Shown here: positions 8,747 to 17,740 of the stretch, piece after piece | Layout of the letters: each line of letters begins with the position of its first letter | Numbering within the stretch: position 1 is the first letter of the stretch | NCBI GenBank assembly: GCA_963703125.1 | Contig: OY969790.1 | Location: 2,728,001 to 2,792,000 of the forward strand | DNA: 64,000 nt | From: MFD04716-140 sp963703125 | GTDB lineage: Bacteria > Bacteroidota > Bacteroidia > Flavobacteriales > Flavobacteriaceae | Direction of reading: 5' to 3' | Position numbers and translations under genes: made by a program | Notes under the pieces: model-generated | Told to the model about the DNA's origin: nothing | Database searches by the model: none | Seen by the model: the letters and a program-made list of their open reading frames with translations, nothing else

Positions 8747-9590
8747 GTGTCGAAAGATTTAATACATTGCGAGGCTTTCTTTATAGGGATTGCATACGAG
8801 AACACTTTGCTAAACTATACAACACATCTTAATAAAGATTCCCAGACTTGGGTCGTTTTTGTACATGGTGCAGGGGGGAGTTCATCTATTTGGTATAAGC
8901 AACTCCGTGAATTCAAAAAGCATTTCAACGTACTTTTGTTAGATCTCCGTGGTCATGGTGATTCAAAGCCTAGCTTAATAAATACTTTTGATGAAAAGTA
9001 TGATTTTGACAAAATAACGAACGACATTGTCGAGGTCATTGATTTTTTAAAGATAGGGAAGGCCCATTACGTTGGGATATCTTTGGGTACGGTCCGTCAT
9101 AAGAAATCTTGCTGAAAAGTTTCCAAAAAGAGTTGAAAGTATGGTAATGGGTGGGGCAATAATGAAATTGGACATAAGATTCCGTTTAATGATGGGGTTT
9201 GGTAGTATATTCAAGTCCTTGGTTCCCTATATTTGGCTTTATAGATTGTTCACTTTTATAATTATGCCGGATGGCAATCATAAAGAATCGAGAATACTTT
9301 TTGTTAGAGAGGCCAAAAAATTATATCAGAAAGAATTTATAAGATGGTATAAATTGGGTTCTCAAATAAATCCTTTGCTGCGTCTTTTTAGAACGGCGGA
9401 TTTAAAAATACCTACATTATATGTGATGGGAGGTGAGGACTATCTTTTTCTTCCTTCCGTCCGAAAGATGGTCAAAAAAAGTACTACTGCCAGCCTGTTG
9501 TTGATTGAACATTGCGGCCATGTGGTAAATGTGGAACAGCCCAAGCTTTTTAACGACCTGGTAATCGGTTATTTATCACACCCCAATTAA
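8747..9590 (+). pseudogene. Alpha/beta hydrolase, frameshifted
   Basis: Two frames together make one hydrolase. The first (8747-9115) holds the oxyanion segment FVHGAGGSS, the strand DLRGHGDS and the nucleophile elbow GISLG, then goes out of frame into VRHKKSC. The second frame carries RNLAEKFPKRVESMVMGG, a catalytic acid region (VMGGEDYLF) and the final histidine (EHCGHVV), ending at 9590. Removing one C from the CC at 9094-9095 restores GTVVIRNLAEKFP. All three catalytic positions are therefore present in a protein of about 280 residues. The start at 8747 is GTG; substrate is unknown. The lesion could be real or a base-calling error. Confidence 0.8.
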
Positions 9591-9936
9591 CTGTCTAGCG
9601 AAAAGTTCTAAAGACTTAAGTCAACAAGTATTGAAGTAAAAGTGGCTATAATTGAAAAGTGTATGCCTTAAATAAAACATAATAAAATCTTGATACTTTT
9701 TTTAAATTTACAGAATTCAAAAAAGATAGGTACAATTTATGGGTTGACAAAAAAAACCGGCGCTCCCACCGGTTTTAAAACTAACTAACTCAAAAAATTA
9801 CTAACTCAATAATTCTGAAACTAATCCACATTTAAGCGGTTATCTGTGGATCCGGAAATGGTAAATGCCACTTTCTCTTTTTAACGTTTAGATGTGTAAC
9901 TTTATTGTCAAGCGAAAAGTGATTTTTCTCGGAAAA
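9591..9936. other. Intergenic region with terminator and ACTAACTCAA direct repeat
   Basis: This 346-bp gap lies between the hydrolase and the DUF4197 gene. It holds one strong hairpin (9753-9776) and a near-repeat, ACTAACTCAAAAAATT followed by ACTAACTCAATAATT, at about 9784-9814. I see no credible reading frame. On the minus strand it would form a 3' untranslated region of about 160 nt for the DUF4197 gene, ending at the hairpin. Confidence 0.5.
9753..9776 (-). terminator. Rho-independent terminator (minus strand)
   Basis: Stem AAAACCGG (9753-9760) and CCGGTTTT (9769-9776), loop of 8 nt. Read on the minus strand the stem runs into an uninterrupted run of eight T, whereas the + strand tail is TTTTAAAAC. 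This favours termination of transcripts coming from the DUF4197 gene. Confidence 0.75.
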
Positions 9937-10641
9937 TTAATCCTGCAGTTGAAATACCCGTTTTAAAAGATCAGTTGTCCTAGATGCGGTTTTGGTCCGT
10001 ATTTCTTTCTCCTCAATTGAAATCATTGTGTATACCCCTTTTAAAGCCTCTTGAGTTACATAATCAGTAAGATCTGGGTTTACATTTTTAGTCAGCGGTA
10101 TACCGTTATATTTTGTTATAAGGTTGTTCCAAATTTGGTCTGCTCCCACTTTTTCGAAGGATTTTTGGATTACAGGGCTGAATTTTTGGTACAACGAAGC
10201 TTCAGTAGTCCTAGTCAAATATTGTGTAGCAGCTATATCATTACCAAGTAATATATCACGGGCATCTTGAAAGGTCATATTCCTAACGGCATCCACAAAA
10301 ATGGGTGTGGCTTCTTTTACGGCATCTTCCGCTGCCCTGTTCAGCACTTTCAACCCTTCATCCGCCAAATTGCCAAGTCCAACGTCCCTTAAGGTTTTGT
10401 CAACTTTTTGAAGTTCTTCCGGTAAAAGAATTTTTACAAGTTCATTTTTGAAGAAACCGTCGGTTTTTGTCAATTTGGTTACTTGTTTGTCTATGCCAAA
10501 GTTTAAGGCCTCTTTAAGGCCATTCGCTATCTCCAAGTTGCTTATTCCACTTGCTTGGGGTAATTGATTTACAACTTGCTGAAGCTCGGCGCAGGAAACC
10601 AAATTAATGGTCAGTACCAACAAAATAATTTTTCTGGTCAT
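9937..10641 (-). CDS. DUF4197 lipoprotein
   Basis: A 234-residue protein starting MTRKIILLVLTINLVSC, a lipoprotein signal with the lipidation cysteine followed by AELQQ. An ATG 21 bp further upstream is in frame but adds only MPTKSIK before the signal. The body is helical and matches the DUF4197 pattern I know from Bacteroidota and Proteobacteria (GISNLEIANGLKEAL, NAAEDAVKEATPIF-like helices, MTFQDARDIL, YFRTTEASLY-like segment). Function is unknown for the family. It lies downstream of purU on the same strand and probably ends at the hairpin near 9753. Confidence 0.85.
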   Translation of the reverse strand: MTRKIILLVLTINLVSCAELQQVVNQLPQASGISNLEIANGLKEALNFGIDKQVTKLTKTDGFFKNELVKILLPEELQKVDKTLRDVGLGNLADEGLKVLNRAAEDAVKEATPIFVDAVRNMTFQDARDILLGNDIAATQYLTRTTEASLYQKFSPVIQKSFEKVGADQIWNNLITKYNGIPLTKNVNPDLTDYVTQEALKGVYTMISIEEKEIRTKTASRTTDLLKRVFQLQD

Positions 10642-10681
10642 TTTAATACTTTTGGTGGGCAATGGGAAGCCCTAGAGTATG

Positions 10682-11533
10682 TTACGAGAAAATCACAGTT
10701 TTATTGTTATAAACCATTGTTTTTCTGTTTACGTGAAGTTTCACAGCACGAGATAGCACTATTTTTTCAAGATCTCTTCCTTTAGCGATAAAATCCTCTA
10801 TGGTGTGGGAATGGGATACTGTGGTAACATCTTGCTCAATTATGGGTCCTGCATCCAACTCTTCGGTTACATAATGGCTTGTGGCACCGATAATTTTTAC
10901 ACCTCGCCTAAAGGCGGCATGATAGGGCTTGGCCCCTGCGAAGGCAGGTAAAAAGGAATGATGTATATTGATTATTTTATTCGGAAATTCTTCGATTAAC
11001 TTACCACCTATAATTTGCATATATCGTGCAAGGACAATAAAATTGACTTTGTGCTCATTGAGTAAATCAATATGTTTTTGTTCAGCTTGTATTTTATTAT
11101 CCTTTGATACCGGAATATGATAAAAAGGAATGTCAAATTGCTGTGCAATAATTTTTAAATCATCATGATTGCTTATTATAAAAGGGATGTCCACAATCAG
11201 CTCCCCTGAATTGAACCTACTTAAAAGATCGTATAGGCAATGATTGTACTTCGAAACAAAAATGGCCATTTTGGGTTTCACGATATCTAGGTGAAGGCTC
11301 CATTCCATCTTATAGGGTATGCCAAGTGCAGTATTGAATTCCTTCTTGAAAATTTCAATGTCATTTATTTTCGAGGTAAAATCACTTTGAAGTCTCATAA
11401 AGAAAACATTTGCTTCCTGATCTACATGTTGATCTAAATAAATGATATTACCTCCTTTTGCGTGTATAAACCCAGTAACTGCACTAATTATGCCTGACTG
11501 ATCTGGACAATTTATTAAAATGGTTGCTTTCAA
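10682..11533 (-). CDS. purU: Formyltetrahydrofolate deformylase
   Basis: Hydrolyses 10-formyl-THF to formate and THF, balancing one-carbon pools. An N-terminal ACT domain (ATILINCPDQSGIISAVTGF, residues 3-80) is followed by a formyltransferase-fold domain with the catalytic Asn-His...Asp set: NIHHSFLPAFAGAKPYHAA near residue 193 and TEELDAGPIIEQD near residue 230. The 283-residue length is normal. It is divergent from icmF; the 138-bp gap between them should hold both promoters. Identification is firm. Confidence 0.95.
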   Translation of the reverse strand: MKATILINCPDQSGIISAVTGFIHAKGGNIIYLDQHVDQEANVFFMRLQSDFTSKINDIEIFKKEFNTALGIPYKMEWSLHLDIVKPKMAIFVSKYNHCLYDLLSRFNSGELIVDIPFIISNHDDLKIIAQQFDIPFYHIPVSKDNKIQAEQKHIDLLNEHKVNFIVLARYMQIIGGKLIEEFPNKIINIHHSFLPAFAGAKPYHAAFRRGVKIIGATSHYVTEELDAGPIIEQDVTTVSHSHTIEDFIAKGRDLEKIVLSRAVKLHVNRKTMVYNNKTVIFS

Positions 11534-11677
11534 TGAAAATCTGTTTTAAGAATCAAAATTAGGATAATTAGAAATGGCGTAACTTTAGTTTTAATTTTTT
11601 TGTAAAATTCGAATTGGAATTAATATTTCTTTGCGATTCCCGTAAATTGCAATGGCATAATAACCTTTTTATTGAAG

Positions 11678-14600
11678 ATGGGGCAACAAATTCCTTACTT
11701 ACCGAAAAATAAAATTAGAATTATTACTGCTGCCTCTTTGTTTGATGGGCACGATGCTGCTATTAATGTAATGAGACGTATTATGCAGGCAACAGGAGTT
11801 GAGGTTATTCATCTTGGACATGATCGCAGTGTACAGGAAGTGGTGAATTGCGCAATTCAAGAAGATGCAAATGCAATCGCAATGACTTCTTATCAAGGTG
11901 GCCACAATGAGTATTTCAAGTATATGTACAATCTATTACAAGAAAAGCGAGCGGGTCATATTAAAATTTTTGGGGGAGGCGGAGGAGTAATTTTGCCATC
12001 AGAAATTGAGGATTTAATGGCTTATGGAATTGCCAAAATCTATTCCCCTGACGATGGTCGGAAAATGGGGCTGCAGGGAATGATCAATAATTTGGTGCAG
12101 CAATGCGATTTTTCAATGCCATTATTCAATACAACTGAGAAAAAAATAGGGATACAATTAAAAGAAAAAGATGTCAATACAATCGCGAGGTTGATCACAT
12201 TGGCTGAGAATGATCATGATGAATTTATAAAATATTTCAAACCAATTGGTAAATCGATAAAAAAGGTTCCGGTTATCGGAATCACTGGGACGGGTGGGGC
12301 CGGTAAATCCAGTTTGGTTGATGAGTTGGTACGTAGGTTTTTTAAAAATTTCCCGGAAATTTCGATTGGAATTATTTCAGTTGACCCTTCCAAAAGAAAA
12401 ACGGGAGGTGCGTTGTTAGGAGACAGAATCCGCATGAATGCCATTAATAATAATCGGGTCTACATGCGATCTCTGGCAACAAGACAGTCGAACTTCGCAC
12501 TTTCAAAACATGTAAATGAGGCGGTAGATGTTTTGAAAAAAGCGGAGTTTGATTTTATTATCCTTGAAACTTCCGGGATCGGACAATCAGATACTGAAAT
12601 TATTGAGCATAGCGATGTATCTCTTTATGTAATGACACCGGAATTTGGGGCGGCAACCCAACTTGAAAAAATAGATATGTTGGACTTCGCCGATTTAGTG
12701 GCTATTAACAAGTTTGACAAAAGAGGGGCTCAGGACGCTTTGAGGGATGTAAAAAAGCAGTATGCCCGCAATCATAATTTATGGGATCCAGATCAGGGAG
12801 ACCTGCCAGTTTTCGGTACAATTGCCTCTCAATATAACGACCCGGGAATGAACCGCCTGTTTATGGCCCTACTTGGCAAACTTGAAGAAAAGACTGAAAG
12901 TAATTTAAAGTGCAATGTTCAGGAAATGTCCGGAACTTTTGACAAAAAGTATATCATACCGCCATCCCGAACGAGATATTTGGCAGAAATTGCAGAGAAC
13001 AATAGGGCTTATGACAAAAAATCTACCTCACAGGCCGAAATAGCACAGCAGTTATATGGTATTTTTAAAACAATTGAAAGTGTCTCCGGGAAAAGACCAA
13101 GATTGACAAAAAACGGCTTGGAGATTGTTGAAACTTCTACCAAAACAAAAGGTAAAGGGGAGCTGATTCAACTATTACTAAAGGAATTCGAAACTGTAAA
13201 AAAAAATCTGGAAACACAAAATTGGGAAACCCTTTTGAAATGGGAAGATACTCGGCAGTTGTACAAAAATCCGGAATACATTTTCAAAGTTCGTGGAAAT
13301 GACATTAGTATAGAAACACATACAAAGTCTTTGTCGAATACAATGATTCCAAAAATCGCTTCACCAAAGTTTCAGGCTTGGGGCGATATTCTTGATTGGA
13401 CCTTTCAAGAGAATTTCCCGGGAGCGTTTCCGTATACTTCAGGATTGTATCCATTCAAAAGACAAGGCGAGGATCCTACCAGAATGTTTGCAGGTGAGGG
13501 CGGTCCGGAAAGGACCAATAAGCGGTTTCATTATGTAAGTTTGGATATGGATTCAAAGCGTTTATCTACCGCTTTTGATTCGGTTACCCTATATGGAAAT
13601 GACCCCGACTATCGGCCAGATATCTATGGAAAAATTGGTAATGCAGGGGTGTCTGTCTGTTGTCTTGACGATGCCAAGAAACTGTATTCCGGGTTTGATT
13701 TGAGTAATTCAATGACATCAGCAAGTATGACCATTAATGGTCCTGCCGCCATGCTTTTGGGGTTTTTCATGAATGCTGCGATTGATCAAAATTGCGAAAA
13801 GTATATTAAGCAAAACGGACTTGAAAAGGAAGTTGTTGCAAAGATAGAATCAATTTTTGCAAAGAAGGGTGTGCAAAGACCCAAATACAAAGGAGAGCTC
13901 CCAGCGGGAAATAACGGTCTTGGACTAATGCTTCTAGGGGTTACAGGTGATGAGGTATTGTCGCGTGAAATTTACGAAGAAATTAAAAAGGATACATTAA
14001 AACAGGTCCGAGGAACCGTTCAAGCCGACATACTTAAGGAAGATCAAGCGCAGAATACCTGTATTTTCTCCACGGAGTTTGCACTCAAGTTAATGGGTGA
14101 TGTACAGGCATATTTCATCCAGAATGATGTTCGAAATTTTTATTCAGTTTCTATTTCAGGATATCATATTGCCGAAGCGGGAGCCAACCCCATTACACAA
14201 TTGGCATTCACATTGTCAAACGGTTTCACCTATGTGGAATATTATTTAAGTAGGGGAATGGATATTAATAAGTTTGGACCCAATCTTTCATTTTTCTTTT
14301 CAAACGGTATAGATCCCGAGTACGCAGTCATTGGCCGAGTTGCCAGGAAGATATGGGCTAAGGCAATGAAGTTCAAATATGGGGCGGATCCAAGGGCTCA
14401 AATGTTGAAATATCATATACAGACCTCTGGGCGAAGTTTGCATGCCCAAGAGATTGACTTCAACGATATTCGCACAACGTTACAGGCACTTTACGCTATT
14501 TATGACAATTGCAATTCACTACACACCAATGCATATGATGAGGCGATTACCACGCCAACTGAGGAATCGGTGCGCAGGGCAATGGCGATACAGTTGATTA

Positions 14601-15109
14601 TCAACAAAGAATTGGGACTAGCCAAAAATGAAAATCCGTTACAAGGCTCTTATATTATTGAAGAGTTGACAGATTTGATAGAGGAGGCGGTTTTATTGGA
14701 GTTCGAGCGAATTACAGAACGCGGTGGAGTATTGGGTGCTATGGAGACCATGTATCAACGTTCAAAAATTCAAGAGGAGAGCATGCATTATGAAATGCTC
14801 AAATATTCCGGTGAATTTCCTATTATCGGGGTGAACACTTTTTTAAGTTCCAAAGGGTCTCCAACTGTTTTACCTACGGAAGTAATTAGGGCAACGGAAG
14901 AAGAAAAAAAAGATCAAATTGAAACATTGGTAAACCTACATAAAAGAAATAATGATATTTCAGAAAAGAGGCTTATTGAATTGCAGAAAAGTGCCTTGCT
15001 AGACGAAAATATTTTTGAAAAATTGATGGAAGTGACCAAAGTTTGTTCCTTGGGGCAGATTACCGACTCCCTATTTGAAGTAGGCGGTCAATATCGCCGA
15101 AACATGTAA
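11678..15109 (+). CDS. icmF: Fused isobutyryl-CoA mutase (IcmF)
   Basis: A three-domain adenosylcobalamin enzyme of 1143 residues that interconverts isobutyryl-CoA and n-butyryl-CoA (some members also use isovaleryl-CoA). Order seen: a B12-binding domain at about 10-140 with the FDGHDAA motif that supplies the lower axial histidine; a MeaB/ArgK-type chaperone GTPase with Walker A GTGGAGKSSL near residue 205; and the acyl-CoA mutase barrel from about 560, with YPFKRQGEDPTRMFAGEGG near its start. This order is diagnostic of IcmF as opposed to two-subunit methylmalonyl-CoA mutase. ATG 11678 is preferred over TTG 11672. No cobalamin riboswitch is visible upstream. Confidence 0.93.
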   Translation: MGQQIPYLPKNKIRIITAASLFDGHDAAINVMRRIMQATGVEVIHLGHDRSVQEVVNCAIQEDANAIAMTSYQGGHNEYFKYMYNLLQEKRAGHIKIFGGGGGVILPSEIEDLMAYGIAKIYSPDDGRKMGLQGMINNLVQQCDFSMPLFNTTEKKIGIQLKEKDVNTIARLITLAENDHDEFIKYFKPIGKSIKKVPVIGITGTGGAGKSSLVDELVRRFFKNFPEISIGIISVDPSKRKTGGALLGDRIRMNAINNNRVYMRSLATRQSNFALSKHVNEAVDVLKKAEFDFIILETSGIGQSDTEIIEHSDVSLYVMTPEFGAATQLEKIDMLDFADLVAINKFDKRGAQDALRDVKKQYARNHNLWDPDQGDLPVFGTIASQYNDPGMNRLFMALLGKLEEKTESNLKCNVQEMSGTFDKKYIIPPSRTRYLAEIAENNRAYDKKSTSQAEIAQQLYGIFKTIESVSGKRPRLTKNGLEIVETSTKTKGKGELIQLLLKEFETVKKNLETQNWETLLKWEDTRQLYKNPEYIFKVRGNDISIETHTKSLSNTMIPKIASPKFQAWGDILDWTFQENFPGAFPYTSGLYPFKRQGEDPTRMFAGEGGPERTNKRFHYVSLDMDSKRLSTAFDSVTLYGNDPDYRPDIYGKIGNAGVSVCCLDDAKKLYSGFDLSNSMTSASMTINGPAAMLLGFFMNAAIDQNCEKYIKQNGLEKEVVAKIESIFAKKGVQRPKYKGELPAGNNGLGLMLLGVTGDEVLSREIYEEIKKDTLKQVRGTVQADILKEDQAQNTCIFSTEFALKLMGDVQAYFIQNDVRNFYSVSISGYHIAEAGANPITQLAFTLSNGFTYVEYYLSRGMDINKFGPNLSFFFSNGIDPEYAVIGRVARKIWAKAMKFKYGADPRAQMLKYHIQTSGRSLHAQEIDFNDIRTTLQALYAIYDNCNSLHTNAYDEAITTPTEESVRRAMAIQLIINKELGLAKNENPLQGSYIIEELTDLIEEAVLLEFERITERGGVLGAMETMYQRSKIQEESMHYEMLKYSGEFPIIGVNTFLSSKGSPTVLPTEVIRATEEEKKDQIETLVNLHKRNNDISEKRLIELQKSALLDENIFEKLMEVTKVCSLGQITDSLFEVGGQYRRNM

Positions 15110-15169
15110 TTTAAAAGGTCATTTAATTCAAGGAAAGGCAAAGGCAAGTTTTGTAAAAGTTGTACGTAC

Positions 15170-15607
15170 TTAAAGTCCCAATGGAGCATCATTAAATCCC
15201 CATGATGAATCACCGCCTCTAATAATTGATTTTCTCCATTCTTTAAAATACTTTCTAAAACTTCTAATTTCGGAACGTAATAGATTTAGATATTCCTTTT
15301 CACGCACCCCATCCTTTTCCAGACCCGTGCAATAGGAACTAATATTCCGAATCATTATATTTATAAATCGGGCGCTTTTAATACGGTCTGAATACGATTT
15401 CGAGTATTCCGCATTGGCTATTTGTTGCGGAATTAAAATGGCATCCGTTAGCAGTGCTTCGGCAATTATATCTCTGAGACAGTGGGATTTGTATAGTATC
15501 AGTAAATCTTTGTTGAAAGAAACATAGGAGGCAATTTCCCTGCTCATAGAGCAAAGCTCCAATGCTTTCTTATAAAAAGGGACCGTATTTAAATGCTTGT
15601 GGGACAT
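15170..15607 (-). CDS. Hypothetical helical protein, possibly four-helix-bundle family
   Basis: A 145-residue, soluble, all-helical protein. The spacing of helices (FYKKALELCSMSREIASYV, SHCLRDIIAEALLTDAILI, ARFINIMIRNISSYC, YLNLLRSEIRSFRKYFKEW) resembles the S23/avd-like four-helix-bundle proteins, but the usual SIxxNIAEG motif is not recognisable, so this is only a structural guess. No signal peptide. It is divergent from an Lrp/AsnC regulator, and a 9-bp inverted repeat sits between the two starts, so the regulator may also control this gene. Confidence 0.6.
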   Translation of the reverse strand: MSHKHLNTVPFYKKALELCSMSREIASYVSFNKDLLILYKSHCLRDIIAEALLTDAILIPQQIANAEYSKSYSDRIKSARFINIMIRNISSYCTGLEKDGVREKEYLNLLRSEIRSFRKYFKEWRKSIIRGGDSSWGFNDAPLGL

Positions 15608-15672
15608 TTTCTTTCTCGTTGCAAATTTTATTATAAAGTTACGTTCATTTCAAATTTTTTATCTTTTGATTA

Positions 15673-15698
15673 AATAGTAAAATGGTATATTTACTATT
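15673..15698. promoter_or_regulatory. Inverted repeat, putative AsnC-type operator
   Basis: A perfect 9-bp inverted repeat, AATAGTAAA (15673-15681) and TTTACTATT (15690-15698), separated by 8 bp, lies 29 bp before the Lrp/AsnC gene and 66 bp before the divergent helical gene. Lrp-family regulators commonly bind AT-rich dyads near their own promoter, so autoregulation is a reasonable inference. Confidence 0.5.
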
Positions 15699-15726
15699 GA
15701 AAATAAATAATTTTAAATTTTAGGAA

Positions 15727-16179
15727 TTGAAAGTTAAGATTGATGATTTGAACTGGGCAATATTGGAGTGCTTGCAGAAGAATGGGCGCGAGTCATTTGC
15801 AAATATTGGGCGAAAGGTAGGGTTGACACCCCCAGCGGTAGCTGAAAGGGTAAAAAAAATGGAAGACCTGGGAATTCTACAGGGCTATAAGGCCATGGTT
15901 TCTCATGCTATGACCGGCCATCAACTCAAAGCGATCATCACCCTTCGAGCCTTTATGGGGAAGTTGAAACCATTTTTGGAGATAGTGACCTCCTTTGATG
16001 AAGTTATAAATTGTTATCGAATTACAGGGAACGAAAACATTGTAATGGAGGTGGTACTTAGGGATCAGTTTCATTTAGAAAAATTTATTGATATTCTTAT
16101 TCAGTATGGTGAGACACGAACCCATATTATATTGTCAAATGTTATAACCAATGCACCAGTGGGACGTGTAGAGTTCTAA
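15727..16179 (+). CDS. Lrp/AsnC family transcriptional regulator
   Basis: A 150-residue regulator with an N-terminal winged helix-turn-helix (IDDLNWAILECLQKNGRESF then IGRKVGLTPPAVAERVKKME, residues 4-55) and a C-terminal RAM effector domain (residues 65-150) with the CYRITGNENIVMEV strand typical of AsnC proteins. The start is TTG at 15727, placed so the HTH begins at residue 4. It probably senses an amino acid and forms higher-order dimers. The inverted repeat upstream suggests it regulates itself and the divergent gene. No adjacent amino-acid pathway reveals its ligand. Confidence 0.92.
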   Translation: MKVKIDDLNWAILECLQKNGRESFANIGRKVGLTPPAVAERVKKMEDLGILQGYKAMVSHAMTGHQLKAIITLRAFMGKLKPFLEIVTSFDEVINCYRITGNENIVMEVVLRDQFHLEKFIDILIQYGETRTHIILSNVITNAPVGRVEF

Positions 16180-16327
16180 GCATTCGGTTGATAACCATGA
16201 TTTATTTTGGAATATTGAGGAATTCACTTTTGTTTTTAATTGCGAATAAGTTTACAGGAATGAAAAATCTTACATGTAACTTTACGTTTTAAATTTTGGC
16301 CAGATTTTTGATGAATCGAATTATTAT

Positions 16328-17740
16328 ATGAAACAATTTTTTCTTGCCCTATTCCTTTGCACGGTAATATCTAGTACCGCCCAAGAAATTATCTTAAAGA
16401 GGGGGATAATTACAGATTTTATAAAGGTGAGCGATTCCACATCGGAAACATATTCAATTTATCTTCCCACCAATTTTGACATGAAAGTGCAATGGCCAAT
16501 TGTGTTTGTTTTTGATATGCATGGCCATGGTAGGCAGGCAATAAGTATGTTTGCGCAAGCCGCCGAACAGCAAGGTTATATTTTGGCCTCCTCCAATAAT
16601 GTGTCGGATAGTTTATCCCTTGCTGAAAACATGTTGATCAGCACCAGAATGTTAAATAGCGTATATACGTTATTGCCTATTAGAAAAAATAGGAGTTATG
16701 TGGCAGGTTTTGCGAGTGGAGCCCGGTTTGCATCCTTGATTCCAACTTTTATTAAAAATATTGAAGGAGTCATTTCATGTGGTAGTCCAATGGCAAATAC
16801 AGAGGTGTTGAGTGTTGAAAATCCGTTTCATTACATTGGAATCGTAGGAATTGAGGATTTTAATTATCCTGATATGGTGACATTGGGGCAAATTCTTGAT
16901 AAACTCAAATTTCCAAATCAACTTTTGGTTTTTGATGGGGGGCATACTTGGCCGCTCACTGAATACTTAAATAAGGCTCTTAACACTTTTACATTGTACG
17001 CCATGATAAAAGGAAATATTAATAGGGACCCAGGCTTTATTGAAAGAAGTTATCGGGATCATTTGGCGCAAGTGGGCACTTTCGTAACGACCAACAAACC
17101 ACTATTGGCGGATAAGGCAATCACTGAAATGATGGAGATCTACGCAGATCATATGGATATAGATTCGTTGAAGACCAGTAGAAAAATCCTTAGAAGAAGT
17201 TCGCTCTTTAGGTCCGATACGCGTAATGAGAATTCTGTACTATTTAAGGAAACATTGATTAAAGATGATTACGATTACTATTTGGATGAAGATATTAGGA
17301 CCTATAATTTTAATAATCTAGGATGGTGGAAATATCAAATGGAGGAGCTAGAGAAATATGGGAAAAGTTCAAACGTTTTCGAAAAGCAGATGGGGGCAAG
17401 GTTGAGAGGGTATATCAATGCGCTCATTGATGATAATGCGGATGTATTAATAGCAGAGCCTATACTGGACCTGGAAGCATTGAATTTTGTTTATATGCTT
17501 AAGACCATAACCTCACCAAAGGAGAGCAAGGGTTATTTCAATGTAATTTCAAATAGCGCGAGAATGGAAGATTATGGCACGGCATTGTTCTATTTAGAAG
17601 AGCTTTTGAAGAATGGTTATTCCGATAGAGCTTCCTTATATAATATTGAACATACAGCTTTGTTGCGAATTACCCCGGAATTCAATGAGATTATCGAAAA
17701 ATATTTAAAAGCGGCGCGCTACGAAGTTATTGAACGATAA
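16328..17740 (+). CDS. Exported alpha/beta-hydrolase-like protein with altered nucleophile elbow
   Basis: A 470-residue exported protein with signal peptide MKQFFLALFLCTVISSTAQ. Residues 25-225 follow the esterase/phospholipase type of alpha/beta fold: PIVFVFDMHGHGRQA, then AGFASGARFAS near residue 134, then FDGGHTWPL near residue 204. The elbow reads GFASGAR where related proteins have GFSGGAR, so the expected nucleophilic serine is alanine and the next position is serine. It may be inactive, or use the shifted serine. The C-terminal half is helical and TPR-like. It overlaps the 3' end of the convergent DJ-1-like gene by 14 bp. Substrate is unknown. Confidence 0.75.
   Translation: MKQFFLALFLCTVISSTAQEIILKRGIITDFIKVSDSTSETYSIYLPTNFDMKVQWPIVFVFDMHGHGRQAISMFAQAAEQQGYILASSNNVSDSLSLAENMLISTRMLNSVYTLLPIRKNRSYVAGFASGARFASLIPTFIKNIEGVISCGSPMANTEVLSVENPFHYIGIVGIEDFNYPDMVTLGQILDKLKFPNQLLVFDGGHTWPLTEYLNKALNTFTLYAMIKGNINRDPGFIERSYRDHLAQVGTFVTTNKPLLADKAITEMMEIYADHMDIDSLKTSRKILRRSSLFRSDTRNENSVLFKETLIKDDYDYYLDEDIRTYNFNNLGWWKYQMEELEKYGKSSNVFEKQMGARLRGYINALIDDNADVLIAEPILDLEALNFVYMLKTITSPKESKGYFNVISNSARMEDYGTALFYLEELLKNGYSDRASLYNIEHTALLRITPEFNEIIEKYLKAARYEVIER

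Noticed and set aside
11534..11677. Cobalamin riboswitch before icmF
   Set aside because: The 138-bp gap is AT-rich, shared with a divergent gene, and lacks the conserved B12-box-like segment.
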